Under the pieces are notes generated by a model. The model saw only the letters and a list, made by a program, of their open reading frames with translations. It had not been told where the DNA came from and ran no database searches. 64,000 nt of DNA from Flaccisagitta enflata. Its lineage: Eukaryota; Chaetognatha; Sagittoidea; Aphragmophora. Location: NCBI GenBank assembly GCA_965153355.1, contig OZ231126.1:95914001-95978000 (forward strand), given 5' to 3'. The translations under genes and the position numbers were made by a program. Below are positions 11,823 to 26,642 of the stretch, piece by piece (positions within the stretch are counted from its first letter, which is position 1; every line of letters starts with the position of its first letter).

Positions 11823-12630
11823 ATAGCAGCCCAAAGGCAGTAAGTGGTCAGCGGTACCCGTGCCCTGCTTGAGTAGAAAGTGATTTAGGTTGAGAGGGAG
11901 CAGGGCAGCGGCCCCGAAGGGGACGAAGTCCTGTAGAACACAGGGGGAATCTGTCCGTCCTTCCATCCGTCCATACGTCCTTCTGTCTGCCTTCCTTCTG
12001 TCCAGGATGCCCTGTGATTCAAATTTTCATTGAATACCATAGAGAAATGACAAAAGGCAGTATATGGACAATGGTATCCTTGCCCTTATTGTATAGTTTG
12101 TGGGTTATGTTGAGGGAGGGGCAGGCCAGGATCTGGGTCTCTGAGACCAGAATTTTAGTCTCTGAGACCAGTTTCTTGGTCTCAGAGGCAAGGATTTCAG
12201 TCTCTGAGGCTAGGATTTGGGCCTCTGAGGCCAGGATTTAGGTCTTTAAGGCCAGAACCTTAGTCTTGGAGGTTCCAATCTAGGTCCCAAAGGTCAGGAT
12301 CTGGGTGTCTATAGCTAGGTTGTGGGTTTAAGGAGCCAGAATCTAAGTTTAGGGGCCAAAATGATAGAATTCAGGCCAGAATTCAGGTTTTCTAGCCAGA
12401 TTTGGCCCATTTTGCCTGGATTTGGCCCATTTTGCCTGGATTTGGCCCATTTTGGCTGGATTTAGGCCATTTTGCTTGGATTTTGGCCATACAGCTTGGA
12501 TTTGGGCCCCAAAGGAGACGAAGCCCTGAGGGTGGGGCAGAGGGGGGGGGGGACGGACGACGTACGTACGGACGGACAGATTCCCCCTGTGTTCTACAGG
12601 ACTTCGTCCCCTTCGGGGCCGCTGCCCAAA
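11823..12630 (+). mobile_element. Family B3 element, complete
   Basis: Head AAATAGCAGCCCAAAGGCAG, GGTCAGCGGTACCCGTGCCC, then arm GGGCAGCGGCCCCGAAGGGG, ACGAAGTCCTGTAGAACAC and AGGGGGAATCTGTCC. The core begins as 20-bp GGTCTCTGAGGCCAGGATTT units (about 12135-12330) and changes to TTTGGCCCATTTTGCCTGGA units (12380-12500). The arm is then repeated inverted and ends GGGGCCGCTGCCC plus A-run. Confidence 0.88.
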
Positions 12631-12641
12631 AAAAAAGAAAA

Positions 12642-13194
12642 AATAGCAGCCCAAAGGCAGTAAGTGGTCAGCGGTACCCGTGCCCTGCTTGAGTAGTGTC
12701 TGATTAAGTTGAGGGGGAGCAGGGCAGCGGCCCCGAAGGGGACGAAGTCCTGTAGAACACAGGGGAATCTGTCCATCCGTCCGTCCGTCCGTCTCCCCCT
12801 GCCCCATCTTCAGGGCTTCGTCTCCTTTGGGGCCTATTCTGACCCCAATTCTGCCATATAGCCCAAATCCATGCAATATGGCCCAAATCTAAGCAAAATG
12901 ACCCAAATCCAAGCATATTGGCCCAAATTCAAGCAAAATGGCCCAAATCTGGTCAGAATCTAGGTACTGGAGGCCAAAATGATAGACCTCAGGCCAGAAT
13001 TAGGGTTTTCTGGCAAGATTTGGGCCATTTTGCTTGAATTGAGCCAATATGCTGGGTTTGGTCATTTTTAGATTTGGGGTATTACATGGTTGGGCTGTTG
13101 TAGGAGAAGTCAGATGGAAACCCCAAGGAGGCGACGAACTGAAGTCCCCTGTGTTCTACAGGACTATTCCCCTTCGGGGCCGCTGCCCAAAAAA
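12642..13194 (+). mobile_element. Second family B3 element, head to tail with the first
   Basis: Same head and left arm as the copy at 11823. The core is 17-20 bp units of GGCCCAAATCCAAGCAAAAT type, inverse in sense to the first copy's second array. The right arm is shortened (CTGTGTTCTACAGGAC, then CCTTCGGGGCCGCTGCCC). The copies are separated by only about a dozen A-rich bases. Confidence 0.85.
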
Positions 13195-13413
13195 GAACTG
13201 GTTTGAGTCAGTTTTCTGTTTTTGAATAGAATCAGGGAGAAATAAGTTTCTCGGTGTAATGCAGGCCATAAAATGCACTCAGTGGCAACGTGATAGACGC
13301 TCCATTGCAACAAAACCCAAAACATTCCATCTTAAAGATTCGGACCTGGAATCCATTTCCACCCTAAATCAGATTCCAGGCTTGAATCTCTTTGAGAGCT
13401 TGAGTTCGCTGTC

Positions 13414-14625
<1,212 letters not shown>

Positions 14626-14725
14626 AATAAGGCCGGATACACGGCTACCGAAGTCGCGTGCGGGTGGGTAGGGGCGGTGATAAAAAATGGTTAGCCAAGC
14701 ATTTGGGCAGGAGCGGTATTGCAAA
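14626..14725 (+). mobile_element. Family A element, 5' half
   Basis: AATAAGGCCGGATACACGGC, AAGTCGCGTGCGGGTGGG, GGGGCGGTGATAAAA and CATTTGGGCAGGAGCGGT are present. At 14725 the sequence changes abruptly to a family B1 head, so B probably inserted into A. Confidence 0.85.
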
Positions 14726-15367
<642 letters not shown>

Positions 15368-15535
15368 GAGAGAAAGAGAGTCCGAGAGAGAAGAGACTTT
15401 TTTCGAGACAAGGAGGAAATGGAGTATGAGAAAACAAATGGATAAACAAAATGGAGTAAAAGAGGAAAATGGATGCACTTGTAAGGTCCGGGGTCAGGGA
15501 TGCCAGGTCCTGCATAGGAGAGTGCGCCTAGAATT

Positions 15536-15762
15536 TGTGTGTGTGTCAACGTGTGTGTGCGTGTGGTTTGTCTGTCTGTCTGTCTGTCTTTGAAGGACGT
15601 TTTTTTCATAACTGGTGGAATTCGTACACCTGAAACTGTATCGTTGCGTGTCCTTGCACGGTTCACCAAACCGTCTGTCTATCTGTCTATCTGTCTATCT
15701 GTCTATCTGTCTATCTGTCTATCTGTCTATCTATCTATCTGTCTATCTGTCTATCTATCCAC
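15536..15762. repeat. GT, TCTG and (TCTA)/(TCTG) microsatellites
   Basis: Short GT run at 15536-15565, TCTG at 15567-15592 and alternating TCTG TCTA at 15673-15762. The unique piece between them (TTTGAAGGACG onward) shows no gene. Confidence 0.9.
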
Positions 15763-15955
15763 CGCCTTTCACTTCTTGATGCAAGATAACGTTTCCGTGG
15801 TTTCAGCGAGGTTTCTTCGAAAACGCTACATTTTTTCAGTGTTCCATTCATAGATATGTTCCTCAAAACATTTCCTTTGCCTTTGCCTCTCACTGCCAAT
15901 CTGATAGCTGTTTGAATCCGCTTCCTTCTAGCCCTTATTCTGATTTGTTTGTCTC

Positions 15956-16087
<132 letters not shown>

Positions 16088-16212
16088 AAAGCCTATGTAT
16101 TAGCGTCTGTTCTAGTTTAAGAGAGACAAACGCAACAAACGATCCTGTCCTCATTCTTTCGGAAAAAATGTCCGCGTGTGGAATTCAAATTACCGTACGT
16201 GTAGGACGTCAT

Positions 16213-16218
16213 ATCGTT

Positions 16219-16305
<87 letters not shown>

Positions 16306-16650
16306 ATCGTTGTCGACGTCGTTATCATTGTCGTCGTCGCTGTCAGTGTCATATTTTTCGTCCTCATAGTCATCGTATATGTAGTCGTCATTGCAATACT
16401 CGCCGCAGTAGTTGGTGTCTCAATCACCATCATCATCATTATCATCATCACCATCACCATCACCATCACCATCACCATCACCATCACCATCATTATCACC
16501 ATCATCATCATAATCATCATCATTATCATCATTACCATCATCATCATCCTCTTCATGACCATCACCATGACCATTACCAAAATCATCATCATGTTTACCA
16601 CCACCATCACTATCACCATCACCATCACCATCACAATCATTATCCCGATC
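16213..16650. repeat. (GTCGTT)n and (ATC/ACC)n arrays
   Basis: GTCGTT hexamers at 16213-16320 decay into mixed GTC/GTT, followed by CATCACCATCAC type units at 16425-16640. The poly-Val, poly-His and poly-Thr frames are not genes. Confidence 0.93.
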
Positions 16651-16736
16651 TAAGGACAGAGACTGAGACAGGCAGATGAGACAACATATGATTCTTGGTA
16701 TTGGAAGCCCCGCGTGACCGTCTCGTAGCGTGTTAA

Positions 16737-17803
16737 CACGTGTTGGGGGAATGTAAGCATGATCATCTGGTGTGTGCACATGTTGGGGGAATGTGCATTT
16801 GATCATCTGGTGTGTTCATGTGTTGGGGGAATGTGCGCATGATCATTTGGTGTGTGCATGTGATGGGGGGTGTGCGCATGATCATCTGGTGTGTGCATGT
16901 GATGGGGGTGTGTGTGCATGATCATCTGGTATTTGCATGTGATGGGGGAATGTGCGCATGATCATCTGGTGTGTGCATGTGATGGGGGAATAGGCATGTG
17001 ATCATCTGGTGTGTGCATGTGTTGGGGAATGTGTGTGTGATCATCTGGTGCATGCACATGTTAAGGGAATGTGTGTGTGATCATCTGATGAGTGCATGTG
17101 ATACGGGAATATGTCATCATCTGGTGTGTGCATGTGTTGGGGGAATGCATGTGTGATCATCTGGTTTGTGCATGTGATGGGGAATGTGAGCATGATCATC
17201 TGGTGTGTGCATGTGATGGGGGAATGTGCGCGTGATCATCTGGTGTGTGCATGTGTTGGGGGAATAGGCATGTGATCATCTGGTGTGTGCATATGTTGGG
17301 GAATGTGTGTGTGATCATCTGGTGCATGCACATGTTAAGGGAATGTGCCTGTGATCATCTGATGAGTGCATGTGATACGGGAATATGCCATCATCTGGTG
17401 TGTGCATGTGTTGGGGGAATGCATGTGTGATCATCTGGTTTGTGCATGTGATGGGGAATGTGTGTGTGATCATCTGGTGCATGCACATGCTAAGGGAATG
17501 TGCGTGTGATCATCTGATGAGTGCATGTGATACGGGAATGTGCAATCATCTAGTGTGTGCATGTGTTGGGGAATGCATGTGTGATCATCTGGTTTGTGCA
17601 TGTGATGGGGAATGTGAGCATGATCATCTGGTGTGTGCATGTGTTGGGGGAATGTACGCTTGATCATCTGGTGTGGGCATGTGATGGGGAATGTGTGCTG
17701 GATCATCTGGTGCATGCACGTGTTGGGGGAATATGTGCGTGATCATCTGGTGCATGCACGTGTTGGGGGAATATGTGCGTGATCATCTGGTGCTTGCACG
17801 TGA
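16737..17803. repeat. 41-bp satellite with TGATCATCTGGT core
   Basis: About 26 copies of a 38-42 bp unit of the form GTGTGCATGTGTTGGGGGAATGTGC...TGATCATCTGG. A block of about five variant monomers, recognisable by CATGTTAAGGGAATGTG and GTGATACGGGAAT, occurs three times near 17020-17190, 17290-17460 and 17450-17620. That is a higher-order repeat. Unit length varies, so frames do not persist. Confidence 0.93.
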
Positions 17804-17931
17804 TTCCTGCTCACGCGTGACTTTTCTGGCGCGCCATAAGGTTTTTTTTCTTCTTTTTTTTGCGCGCGTCCTGAATTCGCTTCGCTCTGATAGCTGATAG
17901 ATCATGCGCGCCATGTTGCCTGAGACTCAGA

Positions 17932-18845
17932 CGCCGGCCTGGGTGATCACTGATCACGTGAATAAGCTTAGGTGACGGCCTGGGTGATCAAGTGCATAAG
18001 CTAAGGCGCCGGCCTGGGTGATCATGTGAATAAGCTTAGGTGAAGGCCCTGCTGATCACATGATTAAGCTTAGGCAATGGCCCGGCTGATCACATGAATA
18101 AGCTTAGGCAATGGCCCGGCTGATCACATGAATAAGCTTAGGCAATGGCCCGGCTGATCACATGAATAAGCTTAGGCGCCGGTGTTGTTGGTCATGTGAT
18201 CAAGCTAAAGCACTGGCGTTCATAACATGGTTAGGGTAAGCCGCCTGTGTGGCTGATAACGTGAATAAGCTGAGGTGTCGGTGTTATAAGTCATTTGATC
18301 AAGCTAGGGCACTGGCGTTCATAACATGGTTAGGCTAATCATGTGAATAAGCTAAGGCGCCGGCCTGGCCGATTATTTGTGTGCCTAGGCACCAGTGTTG
18401 TTGGTCATGTGCTCAAGCTATGACACTGGTGTTTATAAAATGGTTAGGCTAAGGAATGGCCTGGCCAATCACATGAATAAGCTTAGGCGCCAGTGTTGTT
18501 GGTCACATGATCAAGCTAAGGCACTGGCTCTCAAAACATGATTAGGCTAAGGCGTCGGCCTGGTTGATCACGTAAATAAGCTTAGGCGCCAGTGTTGTTG
18601 GTCAATGACCAATGGTCCAATAGGCGCCAGTGTTGTTGGTCACAAGATCAAGCTGAGTAACTGGCGTTCATTACATGGCCAGACTAAGGCGCCGGCCAGG
18701 CTGATAATGTGAATAAGCTGAGCTGCCGTTGTTGTTGGTCTTGTCATCAAGCTATGGCACTGGCGTTCATAACATGGTGTTGATGCTGTTGATAGTCATG
18801 CCATGAAGTTAAGGCATCGACCTAGTTATACACATGATCAAGGAA
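17932..18845. repeat. Second satellite, GGCCTGG-TGATCA-AATAAGCTTAGG units
   Basis: Units of 45-60 bp alternate between two types. One is GCCGGCCTGGCTGATCACATGAATAAGC. The other is GTGTTGTTGGTCATGTGATCAAGC with GGCACTGGCGTTCATAACATGG. The array begins with simple type-1 repeats and becomes more mixed to the right. It shares the TGATCA palindrome with the preceding satellite, but little else. Confidence 0.88.
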
Positions 18846-19043
18846 AGCAACCTCTTTCTCTTTTTGTTTTCGTTGTGACTGTTGTCCTTCATTCAATATG
18901 CTCAAAATTTTAACGAGAGCCTACGGTTATGAAGCTCGTGAAAAAAGTCATTGAAAGGAAAAACTGAATGAGGCAACACAACGATAAAAATGCTGCATAT
19001 GGGAAAACATTGCGAGCATGAAGAAATAATCTTTAAGAACGAA

Positions 19044-19239
19044 AACAAGACCGGATACATGGCTACCCAAGCTGCAAGCGAGTTTTCAGGGGCAGTGATA
19101 AAATAGGCCAGTTAAACATTTGAGCAGGGACATTAATGCAATAACTGCCCGTATACGCCAATAAAGCAAAGTGTTACCAACGGGCCGACCGACCAATAGA
19201 CATAGAGGGATGTAAAATCGCGTGCATGCTACTAAAAAG
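19044..19239 (+). mobile_element. Family A element, diverged
   Basis: AACAAGACCGGATACATGGC, a damaged box (AAGCTGCAAGCGAG), GGGGCAGTGATAAAA, GGGCCGACCGACC and AAATCGCGTGCATGCTACT plus AAAAA. The hairpin arms carry substitutions. Confidence 0.8.
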
Positions 19240-19354
19240 TAGGACAGAGCTCAAAAGATACCTAGAACTGCGACAAAGAAGCTTGACATCAATGAATATC
19301 GGTCAGGCGAGTTTTTCATTCATGAATTCCTTATCCTTCATCAATGATTCTTCC

Positions 19355-19790
19355 TCTTGTTCTTGTTCTTCTTTTTCTTCTTCTTCTTCTTCTTTTTCTT
19401 TTTCTTTTTCTTTTTCTTTTTCTTTTTCTTTTTCTTTTTCTTCTTCTTCTTCTTCTTCTTCTTCTTCTTCTTCTTCTTCTTCTTCTTCTTCTTCTTTTTC
19501 TTCTTCGTCTTTTTCTTCGTCTTTTTCTTCTTCTTTTTCTTTTTCTTTTTCTTTTTCTTTTTCTTTTTCTTTTTCTTTTTCTTCTTCTTCTTCTTCTTCT
19601 TCTTCTTCTTCTTCTTTTTCTTCTTCTTTCTTCTTCTTCTTCTTCTTCTTCTTCTTCTTCTTTTCTTTTTCTTCTTCTTCTTCTTCTTCTTCTTCTTCTT
19701 CTTCTTCTTCTTCTTCTTCTTCTTCTTCTTCTTCTTCTTCTTCTTCTTCTTCTTCTTCTTCTTCTTCTTCTTCTTCTTCTTCTTCTTCTT
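19355..19790. repeat. (TTC)n / (TTTTTC)n microsatellite, about 435 bp
   Basis: Blocks of TTC alternate with blocks of TTTTTC hexamers. It is pure pyrimidine on the plus strand with purine complement, a sequence type able to form triplex DNA. All five long frames here are artefacts. Confidence 0.97.
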
Positions 19791-19937
19791 GGGATGATTA
19801 AGACTCGTGAAGAACGAAGAAGACATGAATAGAAAAGGCATGTTAGTGAATGGGACACGCCCATGAATGGGGATGGATGTCGAGAGTGACGGTTGGTGAA
19901 TAGTGATGCGCAATCTTAAGTCATAAGAATGTAGTTA

Positions 19938-20116
19938 TTAGTCGCGTGCATGCGACTCTAAAACCCGCTATGTTCATCAGTCGGCCCGTCGGTGACGTCA
20001 AGCCTTTCCAGCATTCATGGGCGTTGTAAGCATTGCTGCTCCTGCCCAAACCCATAGTTAGTTGTTTTTATCACAGCCTCTGTCCACCCGCACGTTAGCT
20101 GTGTATCCGGCCTTGT
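19938..20116 (-). mobile_element. Family A element, near-complete
   Basis: Read on the minus strand: ACAAGGCCGGATACACAGC, a box decayed to TAACGTGCGGGTGG, CAGAGGCTGTGATAAA, TTTGGGCAGGAGCAGC, a shortened GACCGACGG part and hairpin AGTCGCATGCACGCGACT. Confidence 0.85.
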
Positions 20117-20365
20117 ATTCTTAAAATCTGTCGTTTCAACGATGTTTAAAAGCACTTCCCTCGTCTGTTTTCTTTAATTCTGTTTTTGTTAATGTGAACC
20201 TTTCCATTTCTCTCTGATGATGTATACATCTCTGTCTCTCTTTATCGCTTTCGATTTCAGCATGTCTGTCTGTCTGTCTGTCTGTCTGCCTGTCTCTCGC
20301 TCCGTTTTGTGTCTTTATCTGTCTCAATCCTTCTTCTTTCATTCAACCAGTCTGTACCTCTGTCC

Positions 20366-20842
20366 TTTTTTGGGCAGTGGCCCCAAAGGGCCGATGTCCT
20401 GTAGGACACAGGGGGGAATTTCGAGACGTCCTTCCTTCCGTCCTTCCATCCGTCCTTTGGTCCGTCCTCCCATCCGTCCGTCCATCCTTCCGTCCCCCCT
20501 CAAGAGCTCAAGTCAGCTCTCCAGGACTCGTATTTGCCCTCAAGACCTCAAATCAGCCCTCCAGACCTCAAATTAGCCCTCCAGGCCTCGAATCAACTCT
20601 TCAAGCTTCAAATTTGTCCCCTAGGCCTCAAGCCTACCCCAAACCTCAAATCTGGTCTTTTGGACTAAATTCTGCCATCCCGACTTCAAATCTGCCTCAG
20701 GACGTCTCAAAATTCCCCCCTGTGTCCTACAGGACATCGGCCCTTTGGGACCACTGCCCTGCTCTCACTTCACTACTTCACTTGATCACTCCAAGCAGGG
20801 CATCGGGTACCGCTGACCATGTGCGATCCTTGGATGACTAGT
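20366..20842 (-). mobile_element. Family B1 element, complete
   Basis: On the minus strand it starts AACTAGTCATCCAAGGATCG and runs through GGTCAGCGGTACCCGATGCC, arm, core, inverted arm and GGGGCCACTGCCC plus AAAAAA. Core units are 20-bp TTTGAGGTCTGGAGGGCTGA. Arms include TCCTGTAGGACACAGGGGGG at both sides, inverted. Confidence 0.88.
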
Positions 20843-21248
20843 TTTCACACATATGAGGGATTTTTTCCTCCTTCTTCTTCTCCTCCTCCTCCTCCTTTGT
20901 ACCCCCCCCCTCCCCCCAACCTCCAGGCCCATATCTCTGCCTCGAGGCCCATATCCCAGCCTCGAGGCCCAAATCCCTGTCTTGAGGCCCAAATCCCAAC
21001 CTCAGGGCCCAAATCCCAACCCCAAGGCCTATATTCCAGTCTCAAGGGATTTGGGCCTCAAGACTGAGATTAAGGCCTCAAGGCTGAAATATGGGCCTGG
21101 AGGTTGGGGGGATGGGGGGTGCGGAGGAGGAGGACGAGGAGAAGAAGAAGCATAGGTCATCGACCCCCTGCTCCCCCCTTAACTTCAAGCACAACCTACT
21201 TAAGCAGGGCACGGGTACCGCTGACCATCTAACGCTTTTGCCACTATT
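20843..21248 (-). mobile_element. Family B2 element, partial, abutting B1
   Basis: Minus strand: AATAGTGGCAAAAGCGTTAG head, GGTCAGCGGTACCCGTGCCC, an arm with GGTCGATGACCTATGC, then a core of GGCCTCGAGGCAGAGATAT units. The distal arm is reduced to CACACATATGAGGGA, and the terminal GGGGCCGCTGCCC is lost at the junction with the neighbouring B1. Confidence 0.78.
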
Positions 21249-21252
21249 AACT

Positions 21253-21660
<408 letters not shown>

Positions 21661-21769
21661 TGTCTGTTTCATTTCATCAATAGAAAGCTGTTGTCAAGGG
21701 CGACGCAATTGGCAAACAAAACTGGTGATAAAAAAGTCAACGTCGATCATCGCGGATTTGGTGATGTTA

Positions 21770-22829
21770 AAATGTCATTGATGAGGGACGACTGTTTCTA
21801 CATACAATGTCAACGACAGAAAACATCTCTTTACAAAATGTCTTTGATGAGGGACAACCGTTTCTACATACGACGTCAACGACAGAAAACATCTCTTTAC
21901 AAAATGTCTTTGATGAGGGACAACCGTTTCTACATACAACGTCAACGACAGAAAACATCTCTTTACAAAATGTCTTTGATGAGGGACCACCGTTTCCACT
22001 TACGACATCAACGACAGGAAACATCTCTTAACAAAATGTCTTTGATGAGGGACAACCGTTTCTACATACAACGTCAACGACAGAAAACATCTCTTTACAA
22101 AATGTCTCTGATGAGGGACAACCATTTCCACATACAACGTCAACGACAGAAAACATCTCTTAACAAAATGTCTTTGATGAGGGACAGCCGTTTCTACATA
22201 CAACGTCAATGACAGAAAATATCTCTTTACAAAATGTCCCTGATGAGGGACAACAGTTTCTACTTACGACGTCAACGACAGAAAACATCTCATAACAAAA
22301 TGTCTTTGATGAGGGACAACCGTTTCTACATACAACGCCAATGACAGAAAACATCTCTTTACAAAATGTCTCTGATGAGGGACAACCATTTCTGCATACA
22401 ACGTCAACGACATAAAACATCTCTTAACAAAATGTCTTTGATGAGAGACAACCATTTCTACATACAACGTCAACGACAGCAAACATCTCTTAACAAAATG
22501 TCTTTGATGAGGGACAACCATTTCTACATACAACGTAAACGACAGAAAACATCTCTTAACAAAATGTCTTTGATGAGGGACAACCATTTCTACATACAAC
22601 GTCAACGACAGAAAACATCTCTTAACAAAATGTCTTTGATGAGGGACAACCGTTTCTACTTATGACGTCAACAACAGAAAACATCTCTTTACAAAATGTC
22701 TTTGATGAGGGACAACCATTTCTACATACAACGTCAACGACAGCAAACATCTCTTAACAAAATGTCTTTGATGAGGGACAACCGTTTCTACTTATGACGT
22801 CAACAACAGAAAACATCTCTTTACAAAAT
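21770..22829. repeat. 66-bp satellite held in register
   Basis: Sixteen copies of a 66-bp unit containing AAAATGTCTTTGATGAGGG, CAACCGTTTCTACATACAAC and GTCAACGACAGAAAACATCT. Because 66 is a multiple of three, the plus frame reads 22-residue repeats (RQKTSLYKMSLMRDNRFYIQ) and stays in phase. It is broken only by CGA-to-TGA substitutions. The minus strand also stays open for hundreds of bases. I treat it as satellite DNA, not a gene, since several frames on both strands are equally open. Confidence 0.9.
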
Positions 22830-23020
22830 GACAATTTTAGTGCGAATTGTAAATTGAGATGGAGGAGAAGGTTAGCAAAGTTAGGCAAGACTTTTTAATG
22901 ATCGTACTACGTGTTTGGACTTATAAAAAAAACAAGTCGCGTTTATAAAAGCGATTCAAGAATTTGAAAATGAAATATTCATCGTAGACATGTTCAAAAT
23001 TGTTCATTTACTTCAAGTTA

Positions 23021-23300
<280 letters not shown>

Positions 23301-24010
23301 TGATTACGATGACGATGATGATGATGAAATGGATAACGACGAGGAGAATGATGATAAAAGACCATGTTTGCGATAACGATCGGCCAGGATAATTGAGAAT
23401 TTCGCGGAAAAAATTCTCGTCAAACGGAAGGACACGTTTCTTTTCCAAATGACCCATCTCAGCCCATTCAATCCTATCCAGAATCTACCCACGTTTTTTC
23501 CCCTAGTGTCCCAGCTCATCCTATTCACTGCTACCCCATCTCATCCGGTATATCCCACGTTTCACTTGTTTCTTTCCCGATTAACCCGTCTCATTCTGCT
23601 CAATCCTAGACAATGCCATCCCATGAATTCTTCGCAAATGTCTTAGACCATCCTTTTCTATCCAAATCCATCCCATAGTCCATACTACCCAATATTTCTT
23701 TCCCAAATGACCCATCTCACCCTGTTCTATCCCATCACACCCCACTAACAGTTTTCTTCTCAAATAACCCAATTTATTCCATTAAATCTTATCAAATGCG
23801 AACCCTCATTTTCTTCTAAAATATCCAAGATCATCTCATCTGATTCCTCTTGTCCTCCCACTTTTCCTCCAACTTGTCCTCCCACTTGTCCTCCCACTTG
23901 TCCTCCCACATGTCCTCCCACTTGTTGGCCCATTTCTTCCCATACAAATTTATCTCATCCCATCCGGTCTCTAGATTTTTCCGCAAATGTCCCAGGTCAT
24001 TCAAACCTAT
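23301..24010. repeat. Degenerate CCCATCTCA spacer repeats
   Basis: From about 23440, loosely repeated text such as CAAATGACCCATCTCA, ATCCTATCC and TTTCTTTCCC recurs every 55-65 bp. At 23850-23925 TCCTCCCACTTG repeats. Too diverged for unit calls. Confidence 0.5.
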
Positions 24011-24800
24011 GCCGCGTTCCCCTTAAAAACAACCGATCTCTTCCTTGTTCATTTCAAAGGCAAAGATCCACCAGAAGCTGAGCGTGGACTTTGTTGCCGT
24101 ACAACGAATCCTACTTATTTCATTCTTGAGCCCTCGTTGACCAAGATCTAACATGAACAAAGATCATCCAACAAAGGTCGGGGTGCAAACAAAGGCAAAG
24201 TTTGAAATATTGAAAAAAATGTTTTGACTCCTTTAATTTGCATTTGGTCTTCGTTTGCACTTAAGCTTTAGGCCTACAATCAGCTAAGTTTTGATATACA
24301 AGTTGAGCGCGCGAGCACAACCGTTGTGATGGGTTTACAAGGATCCAATCTGCCTCCATTAGGAACAATACCCAATTCTTTTACTCAACATTTACTAGCT
24401 GGACTAAAATCAATTTAATTGTGGATCTCATTATGAATCATTTTGTGGATCTCATTATCAATCATTTTGCCAACTGATGTCATAAAACTTTTTGACACAT
24501 GTTGAATTATTTTACTTATGATTATTTTTTCAAATAAAAATCTATCATTTAATAGTAATCAACCCTGATGCGAAGTTTCGTTTCCCTGTCTGTGCTCTTA
24601 ATCCACTCCTAAAGATCCATGGGATGGATTAAACATTTTGCGTCTCGTACTTGGTAACCAGTGCGTTATTCATAGCTTTCCTTTGGCTGCTAAGTGTATA
24701 CAAATCTCTCATAACTGTGATTTCTGAAAATCGAGAGAGAGAAAATGAGAGGGAGGAAGAAAGAAAGACAGACAAAATAGAGATAGACAGTCGCACACAG
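24011..24800. other. Spacer, nothing recognised
   Basis: AT-rich with a small TGTGGATCTCATTAT duplication near 24420-24460. No gene seen. Confidence 0.4.
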
Positions 24801-24802
24801 AC

Positions 24803-24810
24803 GGACAAGC

Positions 24811-24867
<57 letters not shown>

Positions 24868-24895
24868 CACAGACAGACAGACAGACAAACAGAGT
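24803..24895. repeat. (GACA)n microsatellite
   Basis: About 20 GACA/CAGA units with minor interruptions. Confidence 0.95.
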
Positions 24896-25044
24896 AGAGA
24901 CAGATAGTGGGTGAAGAAACGTAAGGAGGGGGAAGATCTAGTTTCGTGTGTGGGAAAGTAAAAGTCCAAAAGTCAGGGAAGAATCCCGCATTGGCTCAGA
25001 AGGAAAAAAAAGACAAGACAAAGAGTTTTCTTGTGGCTCAGCGG

Positions 25045-25430
<386 letters not shown>

Positions 25431-25531
25431 CTTTACTACAGTCATTTGGTAGGAAAGTGAGTCGGAATGTGCGTGCGCGTGCACACAAATGCGCACACGT
25501 TAGTGTCACGGCGTTTGTTCAAAAGGCGGGA

Positions 25532-25534
<3 letters not shown>

Positions 25535-25592
<58 letters not shown>
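25535..25592. repeat. (GA)n then (GACA)n
   Basis: Short compound microsatellite. Confidence 0.92.
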
Positions 25593-25656
25593 TACATACA
25601 GAAATACCGATCAATGAGACATGAATTACATTATATTGTTTCCTGACCCCACAATT

Positions 25657-25867
25657 CTTTTTAGTCGCGTGCACGCGACTCTACACCGCGGGCCCCTCTT
25701 TGTCCGTCCGTCCATCGGTCTGATGGTCAGTCTGTCTGTTGGTCGGTCGGTCTGTCATACTTTTACTTTTTTATCAATTTTATTTCTTTAGGTTATTTAT
25801 GTAATAAGAGTTTATGCTAGTCATTCTAAAAGTAAGTCTCGCGCGACTGATAGGTGTTGGCCTTGTT
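25657..25867 (-). mobile_element. Family A element, TATAAGTCGCG subtype
   Basis: Minus strand: ACAAGGCCAACACCTATCAG with box AGTCGCGCGAG, then GACTTACTTTTAGAATGACT, GTATGACAGACCGACCGACC, and TGTAG plus hairpin AGTCGCGTGCACGCGACT and AAAAA. Its array is nearly absent compared with the copies at 9077 and 61839. Confidence 0.88.
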
Positions 25868-26089
25868 TGTTTAGAACTCAAGTCCGAATTTCAGTTACCA
25901 CGGATGGGCATTTCCTTCACTCCACGATAGTCGTTTGTAAACCTGAGAATGACTTAAGTCACATCACGATCTGAAATCCCCAGCAGAGATGATCCCGCTC
26001 GTTTTGTGTCATTTCGTTGTTTGCGGTTACGCTGTTAGCGAATCTCATCACATGATCACATGGTGTGGTGATTTGACATTCGGAGGTTG

Positions 26090-26642
<553 letters not shown>

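Noticed and set aside
19226-19913. Poly-Ser, poly-Lys, poly-Phe and poly-Arg frames
   Set aside because: Five frames on both strands are open at once over one (TTC)n tract.
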